Shown piece after piece: positions 24,338-33,903 of a DNA stretch of 64,000 nucleotides. Where the stretch lies: assembly GCF_016482785.1 (NCBI RefSeq), contig NZ_JAEMXM010000012.1, positions 1-64,000 on the forward strand, read 5' to 3'. Every line of letters begins with the position of its first letter. Positions within the stretch are counted from its first letter, which is position 1. The translations under genes were made by a program, and so were the position numbers. The notes beneath the pieces were generated by a model, which worked only from the letters and a program-made list of their open reading frames with translations, was not told the origin of the DNA and ran no database searches. This stretch comes from Paenibacillus alkalitolerans (GTDB lineage Bacteria; Bacillota; Bacilli; Paenibacillales; YIM-B00363).

Positions 24338-25708
24338 ATGTCGGGAATGATCAATCAACTGGCAATCAAAAGAGTTTTACACGGCCGCGGAGTGTTCCAA
24401 ACGATCTTGCATACAAGCGCCGCCAATCTGATGATTATGCTTCTCGGCATGTTGACGTCCATTGTTACGGCAAGATTGTTTGGAGTCGTAGGGAAGGGCG
24501 AGTTCTCCGCGATCCTGTTCTGGCCGACTTTTCTGGCCGGGATTCTCAGTTTCGGGCTGCCGACTTCCCTTATTTACAATATGAAGACGAATCCGGGCTA
24601 TGGAGCCGAATACATCAAAGCGGGTTTTCTGTTCCAAATTCTCGTCAGTCTTATCGCCGGCATCATCGCTTGGGTGTATCTTCCCGTCTGGCTGGGGAAC
24701 TATTCGGCGGACGTGATCCGAATCGCTCAATGGTATACCGTCATAACGCTCCCGACGCTGCTGGCCGTCAATTTGATTTCGGCGCTTGCGCAAAGCATGG
24801 AAAAATTCAACCTGTACAACGGTTTGCGGGTGTACGTTCCCATGAGCAATCTGTTGGGGCTGCTGGCGCTGTGGGCCGCCGGCCAATTGAACCTGCATAA
24901 CGCTGCGGCTGTCTTTTTCATCACGTGCCTGATGGTTGTCTTCTGGGCTTTGTACATGTTGCGGCGGGAATTAACCTTCAATTGGCTTCGGAAATTCGCG
25001 GACCGCATGGCGCCTAAGGCGCTGTTCGGTTACGGCGGAAGGGTGTACGGCGTTGAACTGCTCGGCACATTATATTCGCAGTTCGATAAGCTCATCATCC
25101 TGTCGCTGCTTACGCCGAGAGATTTCGGTTTGTATTCGGTGGTATATATGTTATCCCGCGTCTTTAATGCGGTTCAGCTGGCGATTTCGAACGTCATCTT
25201 TCCGAAGGTGACCGGGATGGATAAGGAAAAAATCATAGAGACGGTTAGCAGGGCGTTCCGGCTCTCCTTGCTGCTCATGACGGCAGCGGTCATTCCGGGC
25301 ATGATCGTCGGGCGATTCCTGCTGAGCATCTTATTCGGGCAGGAGTTTCTGGAAGCGAGCGGTGCTTTCTATCTGCTTTCCGTTGAATGCATCGTCGGAG
25401 GGGGTTCATGGATTCTCGCCTCCTCGTTTAACGCAATGGGACGTCCGGGTCTTGTGGCCGCACGTCAGGCGGCCGCACTTGCCGTAACGATCGGTTTATT
25501 TTTCATATTTACGCCGATGTACGGATTGAACGGCATTGCGCTTGCCCTATTGCTTGGCGCCGTTGTTCGCATTCTCATTACGGTCGCCGCCATGAAGGTC
25601 GTCTTCAAGGTGCGCATTGCCGGCATCTTTTACGATAAGGGCGATATGCGCTTTCTGATCGAGCGTTTGTCTAGAAAAACACAATTTTCTCGGAAAACAG
25701 AATCCTAA
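24338..25708 (+). CDS. Lipid-linked oligosaccharide flippase (Wzx-like, MATE-fold)
   Basis: 456 residues with about 12-14 membrane helices. The N-terminus 'NLMIMLLGMLTSIVTARLFG' followed by 'VVGKGEFSAILFWP' and the mid-protein 'YGGRVYGVELLGTLYSQFDK' fit the polysaccharide export protein superfamily. It would flip the undecaprenyl-linked repeat unit to the outer face for polymerisation by the Wzy-like protein upstream. Confidence 0.9.
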   Translation: MSGMINQLAIKRVLHGRGVFQTILHTSAANLMIMLLGMLTSIVTARLFGVVGKGEFSAILFWPTFLAGILSFGLPTSLIYNMKTNPGYGAEYIKAGFLFQILVSLIAGIIAWVYLPVWLGNYSADVIRIAQWYTVITLPTLLAVNLISALAQSMEKFNLYNGLRVYVPMSNLLGLLALWAAGQLNLHNAAAVFFITCLMVVFWALYMLRRELTFNWLRKFADRMAPKALFGYGGRVYGVELLGTLYSQFDKLIILSLLTPRDFGLYSVVYMLSRVFNAVQLAISNVIFPKVTGMDKEKIIETVSRAFRLSLLLMTAAVIPGMIVGRFLLSILFGQEFLEASGAFYLLSVECIVGGGSWILASSFNAMGRPGLVAARQAAALAVTIGLFFIFTPMYGLNGIALALLLGAVVRILITVAAMKVVFKVRIAGIFYDKGDMRFLIERLSRKTQFSRKTES

Positions 25709-25741
25709 TAGTAATGGAGTTGAAGGGCGAACAAGACCGGT

Positions 25742-26293
25742 ATGAATAAAAGCGGGAGAAGTTTCAAGGATTACGCGAAATTCGGTTATCGAATAATACT
25801 TGGCTTGTTGTTCAGAAGAAAGCTCGATAAATGCGGAAAGCTGCTGCGGGTGGGCGGCAAAGTGACGGTGTCGAAGGCCAGGCATGCCAAGTTCATAATC
25901 GGCGACAAAGTCATCCTGCACAGAAATACCGGATTTTTCTTGGATTCGGACGAGGCAGTCATTGAAATCGGCGACCATACTTTTATTAATCGAAGATCTG
26001 AAATCATGTGCAAGAAGCTCGTGAAAATCGGCAGAAACTGCGCGATTTCTTGGGATGTTTCCATTATGGATACCGATTACCATTGTATCGAAGGAAGTAC
26101 GCCCACTAAGCCGACGGTTATCGGGGACAACGTGTGGATCGGAAACAAATCGATCATCCTCAAGGGTGTCACGATCGGTACGGGCGCCGTCGTGGCGGCC
26201 GGATCGGTAGTTTCAAAGGATGTGCCCGCCTATGCGCTTGTTGCAGGGGTTCCGGCGAAGCTAGTTAAAACGAATGTAAGGTGGACTAAGTGA
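25742..26293 (+). CDS. Hexapeptide-repeat acyltransferase (acetyltransferase)
   Basis: 183 residues. Left-handed beta-helix hexapeptide repeats fill the C-terminal half: '[20 protein letters not shown]', '[20 protein letters not shown]'. The catalytic His is probably in '[12 protein letters not shown]'. Such enzymes O- or N-acetylate a sugar from acetyl-CoA, so the polymer is probably acetylated. Confidence 0.88.
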   Translation: MNKSGRSFKDYAKFGYRIILGLLFRRKLDKCGKLLRVGGKVTVSKARHAKFIIGDKVILHRNTGFFLDSDEAVIEIGDHTFINRRSEIMCKKLVKIGRNCAISWDVSIMDTDYHCIEGSTPTKPTVIGDNVWIGNKSIILKGVTIGTGAVVAAGSVVSKDVPAYALVAGVPAKLVKTNVRWTK

Positions 26294-26333
26294 CGGGAAG
26301 GATAGAGAAGAAATGCAAAAAGGAGACGGATTG

Positions 26334-27290
26334 ATGCAAACCATACCACTCGCTCATCCGATGGATGAGCTTAAACACCGGCTTCGTCAAATATTGGACG
26401 TGATCCCGCCCCGTTCCAACATTTACTACATCGATTATCCGGTTCACGGTAACGGCGGCGATCTGCTGATTATGAAGGGTACGGAAACATTTTTCAAAGA
26501 TTATCAAATAAACGTCCGGGCACGGTACAGCGTCTACGATTTCCCGGAAAAGCTGCCGATTCCGAAGGATCACATTATTGTGCTGCACGGCGGGGGAAAT
26601 TTCGGCGACCTGTATCCGGCGCACCAGAAATTGCGCGAGAAAATCGTTTCCGACTATCCGGGACACCGTGTGGTCATACTGCCTCAGACGATTTTCTATA
26701 AGAATAATTTCGAATTCAACCGAACGGCAACGATCTTCAATCGGCATCCGGACCTGCATCTATATGTTCGCGACACACTGTCGGCGGATATGGCGAAAGA
26801 CAAATTCAAGACATGCAACATATATTTGTCTCCGGATATGGCTCATCAATTATGGCCGATTCAGAATCGATACAATCCGGACAAGGATCTGCTCTTCTTC
26901 CTCCGAACCGATATCGAGAAGACTACGGAGCAGGAGCAGCTTGAAGCTTCAGGTCTGGGAGATTGCTTGGACTGGTCGACGCTCTACAGCAAAGTCGAGC
27001 AGAAATCGATTCGCTTCTTTTCCAAAATGCTTGAAAAGGGAAGCGGCGCGCTGCCCGTAAGCAAGATTTGGGGCGCGTATACCGACTATCTTGTAAAGAA
27101 AGCGGTAGACCGGTTCGGCAGCTACAAGAAAGTGCAGACATCGAGGCTTCACGGGCATATTCTGTCTTGTCTGATGGATAAGCCGAACGTATTGATAGAT
27201 AACTCCTACGGCAAGAACGCCAACTACTACCGGACCTGGACATCCGGCATCACTTCGGCGAGATTGCTGGCGAATCAGACGAAAAAATAG
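26334..27290 (+). CDS. Polysaccharide pyruvyl transferase family protein
   Basis: 318 residues from ATG 26334, set by AAAGGAG upstream. 'YYIDYPVHGNGGDLLIMKGT' at the N-terminus and 'HIIVLHGGGNFGDLYPAHQK' match the pyruvyl-transferase family (EpsI/EpsO/CsaB relatives), as does 'VQTSRLHGHILSCLMDKP' near the C-terminus. It adds a pyruvate ketal from phosphoenolpyruvate to a sugar, giving the polymer negative charge. Confidence 0.9.
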   Translation: MQTIPLAHPMDELKHRLRQILDVIPPRSNIYYIDYPVHGNGGDLLIMKGTETFFKDYQINVRARYSVYDFPEKLPIPKDHIIVLHGGGNFGDLYPAHQKLREKIVSDYPGHRVVILPQTIFYKNNFEFNRTATIFNRHPDLHLYVRDTLSADMAKDKFKTCNIYLSPDMAHQLWPIQNRYNPDKDLLFFLRTDIEKTTEQEQLEASGLGDCLDWSTLYSKVEQKSIRFFSKMLEKGSGALPVSKIWGAYTDYLVKKAVDRFGSYKKVQTSRLHGHILSCLMDKPNVLIDNSYGKNANYYRTWTSGITSARLLANQTKK

Positions 27291-27322
27291 AAAATAAATA
27301 AATAGAAGAGCGGAGGGACCAT

Positions 27323-28723
27323 ATGAAAATCGTTCTACTTTCCGGAGGCTCCGGCAAACGGCTGTGGCCGCTATCGAATGATTCACGGTCGAAGCAGTTT
27401 TTGAAAATCTTGAAAAATGACGAAGACCGTCTGGAGTCCATGATTCAGAGAGTCTGGGGACAGATCGGGAAAGCCGGCTTGCAAGAACACTCCTATGTGG
27501 CGACAAGCAAAGCGCAGGTCGAGATGATTCACAGCCAACTGGGAAGCGATATAAATGTGATCGTCGAGCCCGAAAGAAGGGATACGTTCCCCGCCATTGC
27601 GCTGGCCGCCACGTATTTGTATTCCGTCGAAAGCGTTAGCCTCAATGAGACGGTTGTCGTAATGCCGGTTGATCCTTACGTCGAACAATCATTCTTCCAT
27701 AAGCTTGAGGAGTTGCAGCACGTACTGAACAACTCCGATGCCGATTTAGCGCTCATGGGCGTTAAACCGACTTATCCGTCGGAGAAATACGGTTACATCA
27801 TTCCGAAGCAGAAAGCTGAAGCTGAGGCTGGTGCCGAAGCCGATGCGAACCGGCCGTTCGTGGAAGTCCACAGCTTCCGCGAGAAACCCCGTCAAGAAGA
27901 AGCGGCAGAGATGATTCGCCAGTCTGCGCTTTGGAACTGCGGGGTTTTTGCATTTAAGCTGGATTTTCTCATCAACATTCTGATTGCGTACGAGCTGCCG
28001 ATTCAGTATGAAGAAATGTTGAAGCGTTACGGCAGACTTCCTAAAATCAGCTTCGATTACGAAGTGGTGGAGAAAGCGAACCGGGTTGCGGCCGTGCAAT
28101 ATGACGGAGACTGGAAGGATCTCGGCACTTGGAACACGCTGACTGAGGAAATCGAAGCTCCGCTGATCGGCAAAGGGATCATTACGGAAGGTTCGGTGAA
28201 TACGCACGTCATTAACGAATTGGATATTCCGGTAACGCTGCTTAACCTGTCCAATGTAATTGTGGCGGCCAGTCCGGACGGCATCCTTGTGGCGGACAAA
28301 GCATCCAGTCCGCTTATTAAAGAAGTGATGAAGCATTCGGATCAACGCCCGATGTACGAAGAGCGGCGCTGGGGCCGGTACCGGGTACTGGATTACATTA
28401 AATATCCGGACGGAACGGAAGTATTGACGAAGCGGATATTTATCGCATCCGGAAAAAATTTAAGCTACCAGTACCACAGCCTTCGGGATGAAGTATGGAC
28501 TGTGGTCTCGGGGCAAGGGGATATGATACTCGACGACCGGCGGTTTACCGTGTCGGCCGGCGATGTCGTATCGATTCCGAAAGGGAAAAAACACAGCTTG
28601 CGGGCGGAAAAGGATATCGAAATTATAGAAGTGCAAACAGGGACGCAGCTGATCGAAGAGGACATCGTGCGGCTCGAGCTTGATTGGAACGATATCATTC
28701 AATTTTGCACGGTAATGGAGTGA
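27323..28723 (+). CDS. manC: Mannose-1-phosphate guanylyltransferase with cupin domain (ManC-like)
   Basis: 466 residues. The N-terminal nucleotidyltransferase begins 'KIVLLSGGSGKRLWPLSNDS' with 'SKQFLK'. The C-terminal cupin (mannose-6-phosphate isomerase type II) has 'YQYHSLRDEVWTVVSGQGDM' and 'VSIPKGKKHSLRA'. It makes GDP-mannose, so mannose or a derivative is likely in the polymer. A short Glu/Ala-rich insert (KAEAEAGAEADANR) near residue 160 is unusual. No manB/phosphomannomutase is nearby. Confidence 0.92.
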   Translation: MKIVLLSGGSGKRLWPLSNDSRSKQFLKILKNDEDRLESMIQRVWGQIGKAGLQEHSYVATSKAQVEMIHSQLGSDINVIVEPERRDTFPAIALAATYLYSVESVSLNETVVVMPVDPYVEQSFFHKLEELQHVLNNSDADLALMGVKPTYPSEKYGYIIPKQKAEAEAGAEADANRPFVEVHSFREKPRQEEAAEMIRQSALWNCGVFAFKLDFLINILIAYELPIQYEEMLKRYGRLPKISFDYEVVEKANRVAAVQYDGDWKDLGTWNTLTEEIEAPLIGKGIITEGSVNTHVINELDIPVTLLNLSNVIVAASPDGILVADKASSPLIKEVMKHSDQRPMYEERRWGRYRVLDYIKYPDGTEVLTKRIFIASGKNLSYQYHSLRDEVWTVVSGQGDMILDDRRFTVSAGDVVSIPKGKKHSLRAEKDIEIIEVQTGTQLIEEDIVRLELDWNDIIQFCTVME

Positions 28724-28728
28724 TGAAC

Positions 28729-30069
28729 ATGAACATTGCGGTTATCGGCACCGGATACGTCGGACTCGTGTCGGGAATATGCTATGCGGAGCTTGGCCAC
28801 CAAGTCATCTGCGTCGACAATGATCCGGCAAAAATCGCAACCTTGCAAAACGGAGGCGTTCCGATCTACGAACCGGGTCTGCAGGAGCTGTCCGTTAAAA
28901 ATATGTCTGCGGGCAGGCTGAGCTACACTTCCGATCTGAACGGCGCCGTCCGGCAATCCGAGATTGTCATTATCGCGGTCGGGACGCCGTCACTGCCGAA
29001 CGGTGAAGCGAATCTGTCTTATATCGATCAAGCGGCAGCCGAAATTGCGGATGCGATGAACGGGTATAAAATCATCGCCGTGAAGAGCACGGTGCCCGTC
29101 GGAACGAACGAGCGCGTTAGAGACCTGATCCGCAGCCGAACAAGCGAGCGGTTCGACAGCATATCGCTGCCGGAATTTTTGAGAGAAGGTTCGGCCGTCC
29201 GGGATACGATGCATCCCGATCGTATCGTGATCGGCGCCGATTCGCCAAGCGCCGCCGACACGATGGCGGAGCTGCACCGGGCGCTGACGGATCAAATCAT
29301 GGTGACGGACATTCGCACCGCGGAAATGGTCAAATACGCATCGAACGCGTTCTTGGCAACGAAAATTTCATTCATCAATGAAATTGCGAACATTTGCGAG
29401 AAGGTTGGCGCCGACGTAACCAGGGTGGCGGAAGGGATGGGATACGACAAGCGGATCGGCCCGGCGTTTCTTAAAGCGGGCATCGGCTACGGCGGCTCCT
29501 GTTTTCCGAAAGATACGCGAGCCCTTATTCAAATCGCCGGTCACGTCGATTACGAGTTCAAATTGCTCCGTTCCGTCGTTGAAGTGAATCAGGATCAACG
29601 GTTCAGTGTCATAAGAAAGCTGGAAACGATTTTTGAAGGCGATCTGCAGGGGAAGACGATCTCGGTATGGGGGCTTTCATTCAAACCGAATACCGACGAT
29701 GTCCGGGAATCGCCCGCATTGGAAATTATTCGGCATCTAGTCGGCAGCGGAGCTCAGGTGAAGGCGTACGACCCGATCGCGATGCCGAACTTCCAGCACT
29801 TGTTCGGGCAGTCCGGCGTCGTTTGGTGTCAGGAGGCGTTGGAAGCCGCAACAGGAGCGGATGCATTATGCCTGCTGACGGAATGGGATGAATTTGCCCA
29901 AGTGGACCTTCGTCAGCTGCAGACGTTGTTGCGTAAACCTATCTTGATTGACGGACGCAACGTGTTTAACGAAGAAGATTTGGCGGGCACGGCTTTCGTC
30001 TATTATTCCATCGGCCGTCCGCGTCTGAACCAAGGCGTTAAAGAGGAGATACCGATCTTACAATACTAA
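28729..30069 (+). CDS. ugd: UDP-glucose 6-dehydrogenase
   Basis: 446 residues from ATG 28729; an ATG six bases earlier overlaps the manC stop but is too close to the GGAG. The N-terminus 'MNIAVIGTGYVGLVSGICYA' binds NAD. The catalytic Cys is residue 258 in 'GIGYGGSCFPKDTRAL'. It oxidises UDP-glucose twice to UDP-glucuronate, using GalU's product. It is a known target of BY-kinases in Bacillus. Confidence 0.95.
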   Translation: MNIAVIGTGYVGLVSGICYAELGHQVICVDNDPAKIATLQNGGVPIYEPGLQELSVKNMSAGRLSYTSDLNGAVRQSEIVIIAVGTPSLPNGEANLSYIDQAAAEIADAMNGYKIIAVKSTVPVGTNERVRDLIRSRTSERFDSISLPEFLREGSAVRDTMHPDRIVIGADSPSAADTMAELHRALTDQIMVTDIRTAEMVKYASNAFLATKISFINEIANICEKVGADVTRVAEGMGYDKRIGPAFLKAGIGYGGSCFPKDTRALIQIAGHVDYEFKLLRSVVEVNQDQRFSVIRKLETIFEGDLQGKTISVWGLSFKPNTDDVRESPALEIIRHLVGSGAQVKAYDPIAMPNFQHLFGQSGVVWCQEALEAATGADALCLLTEWDEFAQVDLRQLQTLLRKPILIDGRNVFNEEDLAGTAFVYYSIGRPRLNQGVKEEIPILQY

Positions 30070-30099
30070 ACAACAGGATCTGGAGAGAAAGGAAGAGTC

Positions 30100-32643
30100 A
30101 TGAAAAAAATTGCATTGCTGCTGGCATTCACTTTGATCGTAAGCCTGATTCCGGCCCCTGTTATGGGGGAAGAAGATGATGATGAAGAAGTGGCGTACAA
30201 CGGCGAATCCGGTGTAAGTTCCAGCGTACCGTCCGGAAAGGTGCCCTACGGACGCATGGTCTTGCTCAACAAGGCTTCGCCGGGGGATGTCGTGTATTAC
30301 ACTACGGACGGCAGCGATCCGCGGTTCTCGTTTACCCGCAAGCATTACAAATCTCCGATCGCGGTGACGGACACGCTGTTGCTTAAGACAACCGCCGTGA
30401 AGTATTCCGGTACGGGCCGGGCGGCGGCCGGCAAAGTTTCAACTTACCGGTATGAGCCGGTCCGTTCCGGGGAGCCGCCTGTCGGAATGATCGATACGCT
30501 CGATAATTTCAAACAAGTCGCCGGCCGTTCGAATTTGTACATTGCAAAGGACCGTTATTATTACTTCGACAACGACAAAAGCAGGTTCGTTCGTTCGACG
30601 GCGTCGCCGGGCACCGTCACTTACAATACGTATTACGACATTAACTCCTTCTTGATTTACGGCAGCTACTTTACAGCAGGCATACCGCTCGAGCCGCTTC
30701 GGCTGCACGTTTCGCCGGACGGCAAAGAGTATACGGAAGTGAACGTTCAGTCGTATCCTGTCGGCTATCAAGTAAACAACTGGCAGAAGTACGCATACGA
30801 GGCTTTATCTTTGCCGGAGGGAACAAGGTTTTTAAAAATCGAAATGCTCGGATCCAAAGCTTGGTCGCCGCATCTGTCGCAGGTTATCATCAATCGGAAC
30901 ACGGCTTCCGTGAAGCTCGATACCTCCGAAGACGAGGGGGCGGTTATTGCCGCATTATCATCGGAAACGAAAGATGCGCGCATTTATTACCGTTTGAACA
31001 AGGGACCCGACTTCCTGCCTTATTCCGAGCCGCTCCGGCTGCAAGGATACAGTGTGCTTGAAGCTTACGCGGTCAAAGACGGCATGGAACCGAGTCCGAT
31101 CCAAAAATACTCGTTGAATGCAGGCGGCGATATACAAGTCGACAGGTTCGGCCAGATGAAGGCTGCGAATTTCCGAGGCAAGGTGGCAAGCGAAGAGGAG
31201 TTGGTTTCGGACTTTGAGGCGGATGCCGCTTATTACGACAGCCTGAAACCGCCTTCCGACCGCGACCGTTACGGCGGATTGGCCGGCAGCGCGGAGAAAT
31301 ACGGACTGCGGCGCACAGGATTTTTCGCCATCCAGCAGTTGGGTGAGCGCAAGGTCATGACGACGCCCGAAGGCAATCTGTATTTCAGCTTGGCGGTAAA
31401 CGGAGTTACACCCATTGAGACCTATACCATGGTCAAGGGAAGAGAAGACAAGTTTGAATCCGTTCCCCGGTATGAAAGTGAGTACAAGAACGCTTATATC
31501 GGGAAAGGCAACTTTTCTTTCTATATAGCGAATAAGTACCGCAAGACCGGAGTGTTTCCAACAGAGCATTCCATCTATTCGGAGGCGGTTGAGAGGCTCA
31601 AGAAGTGGGGCTTCAACGGTGTAGGCGGCTATTCTCCCGAAAAATACGGTCAGCAGAACCAATTCCCTTACGTGCGGATGCTGCCGCTGAACAGCATGAA
31701 TTGGGCCAAGCTTGACGGGATCTCGATCTTCGACATATTTGCGCCGAATGCCGAAGAGAAGATCGATCGGGTGTTCGAAAAAACGCTCGAGCCTTACAAG
31801 GACGACCCGATGCTGATCGGGTATTTCATCGACAACGAATACGATTTCCATAAATTTTATTCGCATGTGCCGAAGCTGAAGGCGAGCAAGGCTGCGATCA
31901 AAGGCAGATTAGTAGGAGCGTTGAAAACTAAATATCGGACCATCGATGCATTCAATGACAGCTGGAAGGCGAATTTCGATTCGTTCGAACAATTGAATGA
32001 AGCGGAGCTGCCGTTGAAAACTTCGGAGTCTTGGCGCGATATGGACGAGTTTTACAAGTATTATCTGGATACGTTCTTCGGGACGGTTTCCCGGTTGTAC
32101 CGCAAATACGATCCCAATCATATGCTGCTAGGGGACCGGTGGATCACGACCACCTTCCACAATAAGAAAATTCGGGACATGCTGGCGGAAGCGGAAGGCA
32201 AGTACGTGGATGTCATCAGCATCAACTATTACACCTATAAGATCGAGAGAGAGCTCTTTGATGATTTGCATGAAAAGTCGGGCGGCAAACCGATATTGAT
32301 GAGCGAATTCGGTTACGGCACGGCAGAGCAAGGGCTGAAGCCTCTCCTTCCCAATTCGGCCGCGAACCAGTTCCAGCGCGGAATGCGCTACCGGAATTAC
32401 GTCGAGGGGGTCGCCAGTCTGCCCTATGTTGTCGGCACGCATCTGTTCAATTATGTGGATCAAGCAGGTCTCGGCAGGTTTTGGCAGGGCGAATGGGGAG
32501 AACGTTACAATTCCGGACTTCTCAATGTTGCGGATCGTCCTTATAAGGATTATCTGCACGGTGTGATGAATACGAACTACGACATATATAAAGTGATTCT
32601 CGGCGAACGGCCGAGATTTTACTACGATTTCAGCAAAAAGTGA
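30100..32643 (+). CDS. Secreted clan GH-A glycoside hydrolase (agarase/GH50-like)
   Basis: 847 residues. A signal peptide covers residues 1-23, followed by an acidic linker (EEDDDEEV). A chitobiase-C-like beta-sandwich lies at about 35-125 (VVYYTTDGSDPRF) and a second one at about 270-345 (IYYRLNKGPDF). The catalytic (beta/alpha)8 part at about 390-840 has 'LIGYFIDNEYDFHKF' (acid/base Glu580) and 'PILMSEFGYGTA' (nucleophile Glu736). The arrangement resembles GH50/agarase-like enzymes. It may trim or release the polymer made by the upstream genes; the substrate is unproven. The sulfotransferase gene follows after 12 bases. Confidence 0.78.
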   Translation: MKKIALLLAFTLIVSLIPAPVMGEEDDDEEVAYNGESGVSSSVPSGKVPYGRMVLLNKASPGDVVYYTTDGSDPRFSFTRKHYKSPIAVTDTLLLKTTAVKYSGTGRAAAGKVSTYRYEPVRSGEPPVGMIDTLDNFKQVAGRSNLYIAKDRYYYFDNDKSRFVRSTASPGTVTYNTYYDINSFLIYGSYFTAGIPLEPLRLHVSPDGKEYTEVNVQSYPVGYQVNNWQKYAYEALSLPEGTRFLKIEMLGSKAWSPHLSQVIINRNTASVKLDTSEDEGAVIAALSSETKDARIYYRLNKGPDFLPYSEPLRLQGYSVLEAYAVKDGMEPSPIQKYSLNAGGDIQVDRFGQMKAANFRGKVASEEELVSDFEADAAYYDSLKPPSDRDRYGGLAGSAEKYGLRRTGFFAIQQLGERKVMTTPEGNLYFSLAVNGVTPIETYTMVKGREDKFESVPRYESEYKNAYIGKGNFSFYIANKYRKTGVFPTEHSIYSEAVERLKKWGFNGVGGYSPEKYGQQNQFPYVRMLPLNSMNWAKLDGISIFDIFAPNAEEKIDRVFEKTLEPYKDDPMLIGYFIDNEYDFHKFYSHVPKLKASKAAIKGRLVGALKTKYRTIDAFNDSWKANFDSFEQLNEAELPLKTSESWRDMDEFYKYYLDTFFGTVSRLYRKYDPNHMLLGDRWITTTFHNKKIRDMLAEAEGKYVDVISINYYTYKIERELFDDLHEKSGGKPILMSEFGYGTAEQGLKPLLPNSAANQFQRGMRYRNYVEGVASLPYVVGTHLFNYVDQAGLGRFWQGEWGERYNSGLLNVADRPYKDYLHGVMNTNYDIYKVILGERPRFYYDFSKK

Positions 32644-32655
32644 AGGGGATGAACG

Positions 32656-33903
32656 ATGGTCGATTCCACCGGCAATAATCTTATCTTTTTGCTCTGTACG
32701 CCCAGAAGCGGCAGCTCTCTGGCAACGGTGATGCTCCAAAATCACAGCAAAATGTTTGCCACGCAGGAAATGTGGTTTTTGATGAGTCTTCATGACCTGC
32801 GAATGCCGCAGCGCCGTTCGTACGGCGGAGCGGGCATCATCAATCAATTTCTTAACGGCGTGGTGCCCGATGAAACCTTCGAGCAGGCGTGCAGAGAATT
32901 TGCTCTCCGAATATACAACGGCTTGCTGCAAAGCAGCGGCGGAGCGGAGATGGTGATCGACAAATCGCCCCGGTATTACTACTTGTTGGAATTTATGGAC
33001 ACCCTGTTCCCGCATTCCCGGCGAATTTGGTTAATCCGCAATCCGTTTTCCATCCTCTCATCTTATAAGAAGGTGAGCGAGATTAGGGGTGAACGCTTCA
33101 GTCTGAAGGAAGATTTGCGGAATCCGGCTTTCGATATGAAAATCGCCGATTTGACGATCGGGCTGTTCCGTTATTTCAATTACTTCGCTAAAGACAACCC
33201 TTACGCTTACCGGCTGTATTACGAGAAGCTGGTTGCCGAGCCCAAGCCGCAGTTAATCGACGTTTGCCGGTTTTTGGGAGCCGAATACGAAGAGGGGTTG
33301 GAAAACTACGGTCATTATATGAATACCGCCAAGTCCGACTTGTACTTCAGCATGGGCGTCGGCGATCCGTTTGTCGCTAAGCATTCGGAGCCTAATGCGG
33401 ATTCCGTCCATATCTGGAAAGAAGTGCTGGACAAGCAGGAGATTGAGATGTACGGCCGTGTCCTCGGAGCGCGGATTTTCCACGAGCTCGGTTACGGCGA
33501 GCAGTTGGATGAGGCTGAGAAATTAACGGGCGTACGATTCGAGATGGAACCGGATGCGGACCTTATTGCCTTACGCACCAAGCAATTAGCGGATTCGACA
33601 GGCTGCAGGTGGAAGGAAGGCTATGAATTGAGATCGGATGCGGTTGCCGGGTCAAGGTTGGCAGTCCCGGTGCAGAGCGGCATGGAAAACCGTCTACATT
33701 CGGAATTGCTGCAGCTTCAGATGACCGTGCGTACGCTTGAGAAGCGGTTGGAGACCAGTTCAATGGAACAAAGGCGATTAAAATCTCAGCTTGATTCCAT
33801 GAGAAGGAAGATAAACCGGGTGAAATCGATCATTCCGTTCGGGAACCGGTTGTCGCATCTGGCTTCAACATACTTGATCAACAACGGCGGGTGGAAGAAA
33901 TGA
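32656..33903 (+). CDS. PAPS-dependent sulfotransferase with C-terminal coiled coil
   Basis: 415 residues. The 5'-phosphosulfate loop is CTPRSGSS (14-21) and the 3'-phosphate site is IRNPFSILSS (127-136), both standard for PAPS sulfotransferases. Residues about 345-390 form a coiled coil (SELLQLQMTVRTLEKRLETS). Its stop overlaps the start of the lasso cyclase (ATGA), so translation is coupled to the lasso genes. It could sulfate the lasso peptide (Tyr or Ser/Thr) or a sugar of the exopolysaccharide. cysC, 7 kb downstream, could provide PAPS. Confidence 0.88.
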   Translation: MVDSTGNNLIFLLCTPRSGSSLATVMLQNHSKMFATQEMWFLMSLHDLRMPQRRSYGGAGIINQFLNGVVPDETFEQACREFALRIYNGLLQSSGGAEMVIDKSPRYYYLLEFMDTLFPHSRRIWLIRNPFSILSSYKKVSEIRGERFSLKEDLRNPAFDMKIADLTIGLFRYFNYFAKDNPYAYRLYYEKLVAEPKPQLIDVCRFLGAEYEEGLENYGHYMNTAKSDLYFSMGVGDPFVAKHSEPNADSVHIWKEVLDKQEIEMYGRVLGARIFHELGYGEQLDEAEKLTGVRFEMEPDADLIALRTKQLADSTGCRWKEGYELRSDAVAGSRLAVPVQSGMENRLHSELLQLQMTVRTLEKRLETSSMEQRRLKSQLDSMRRKINRVKSIIPFGNRLSHLASTYLINNGGWKK

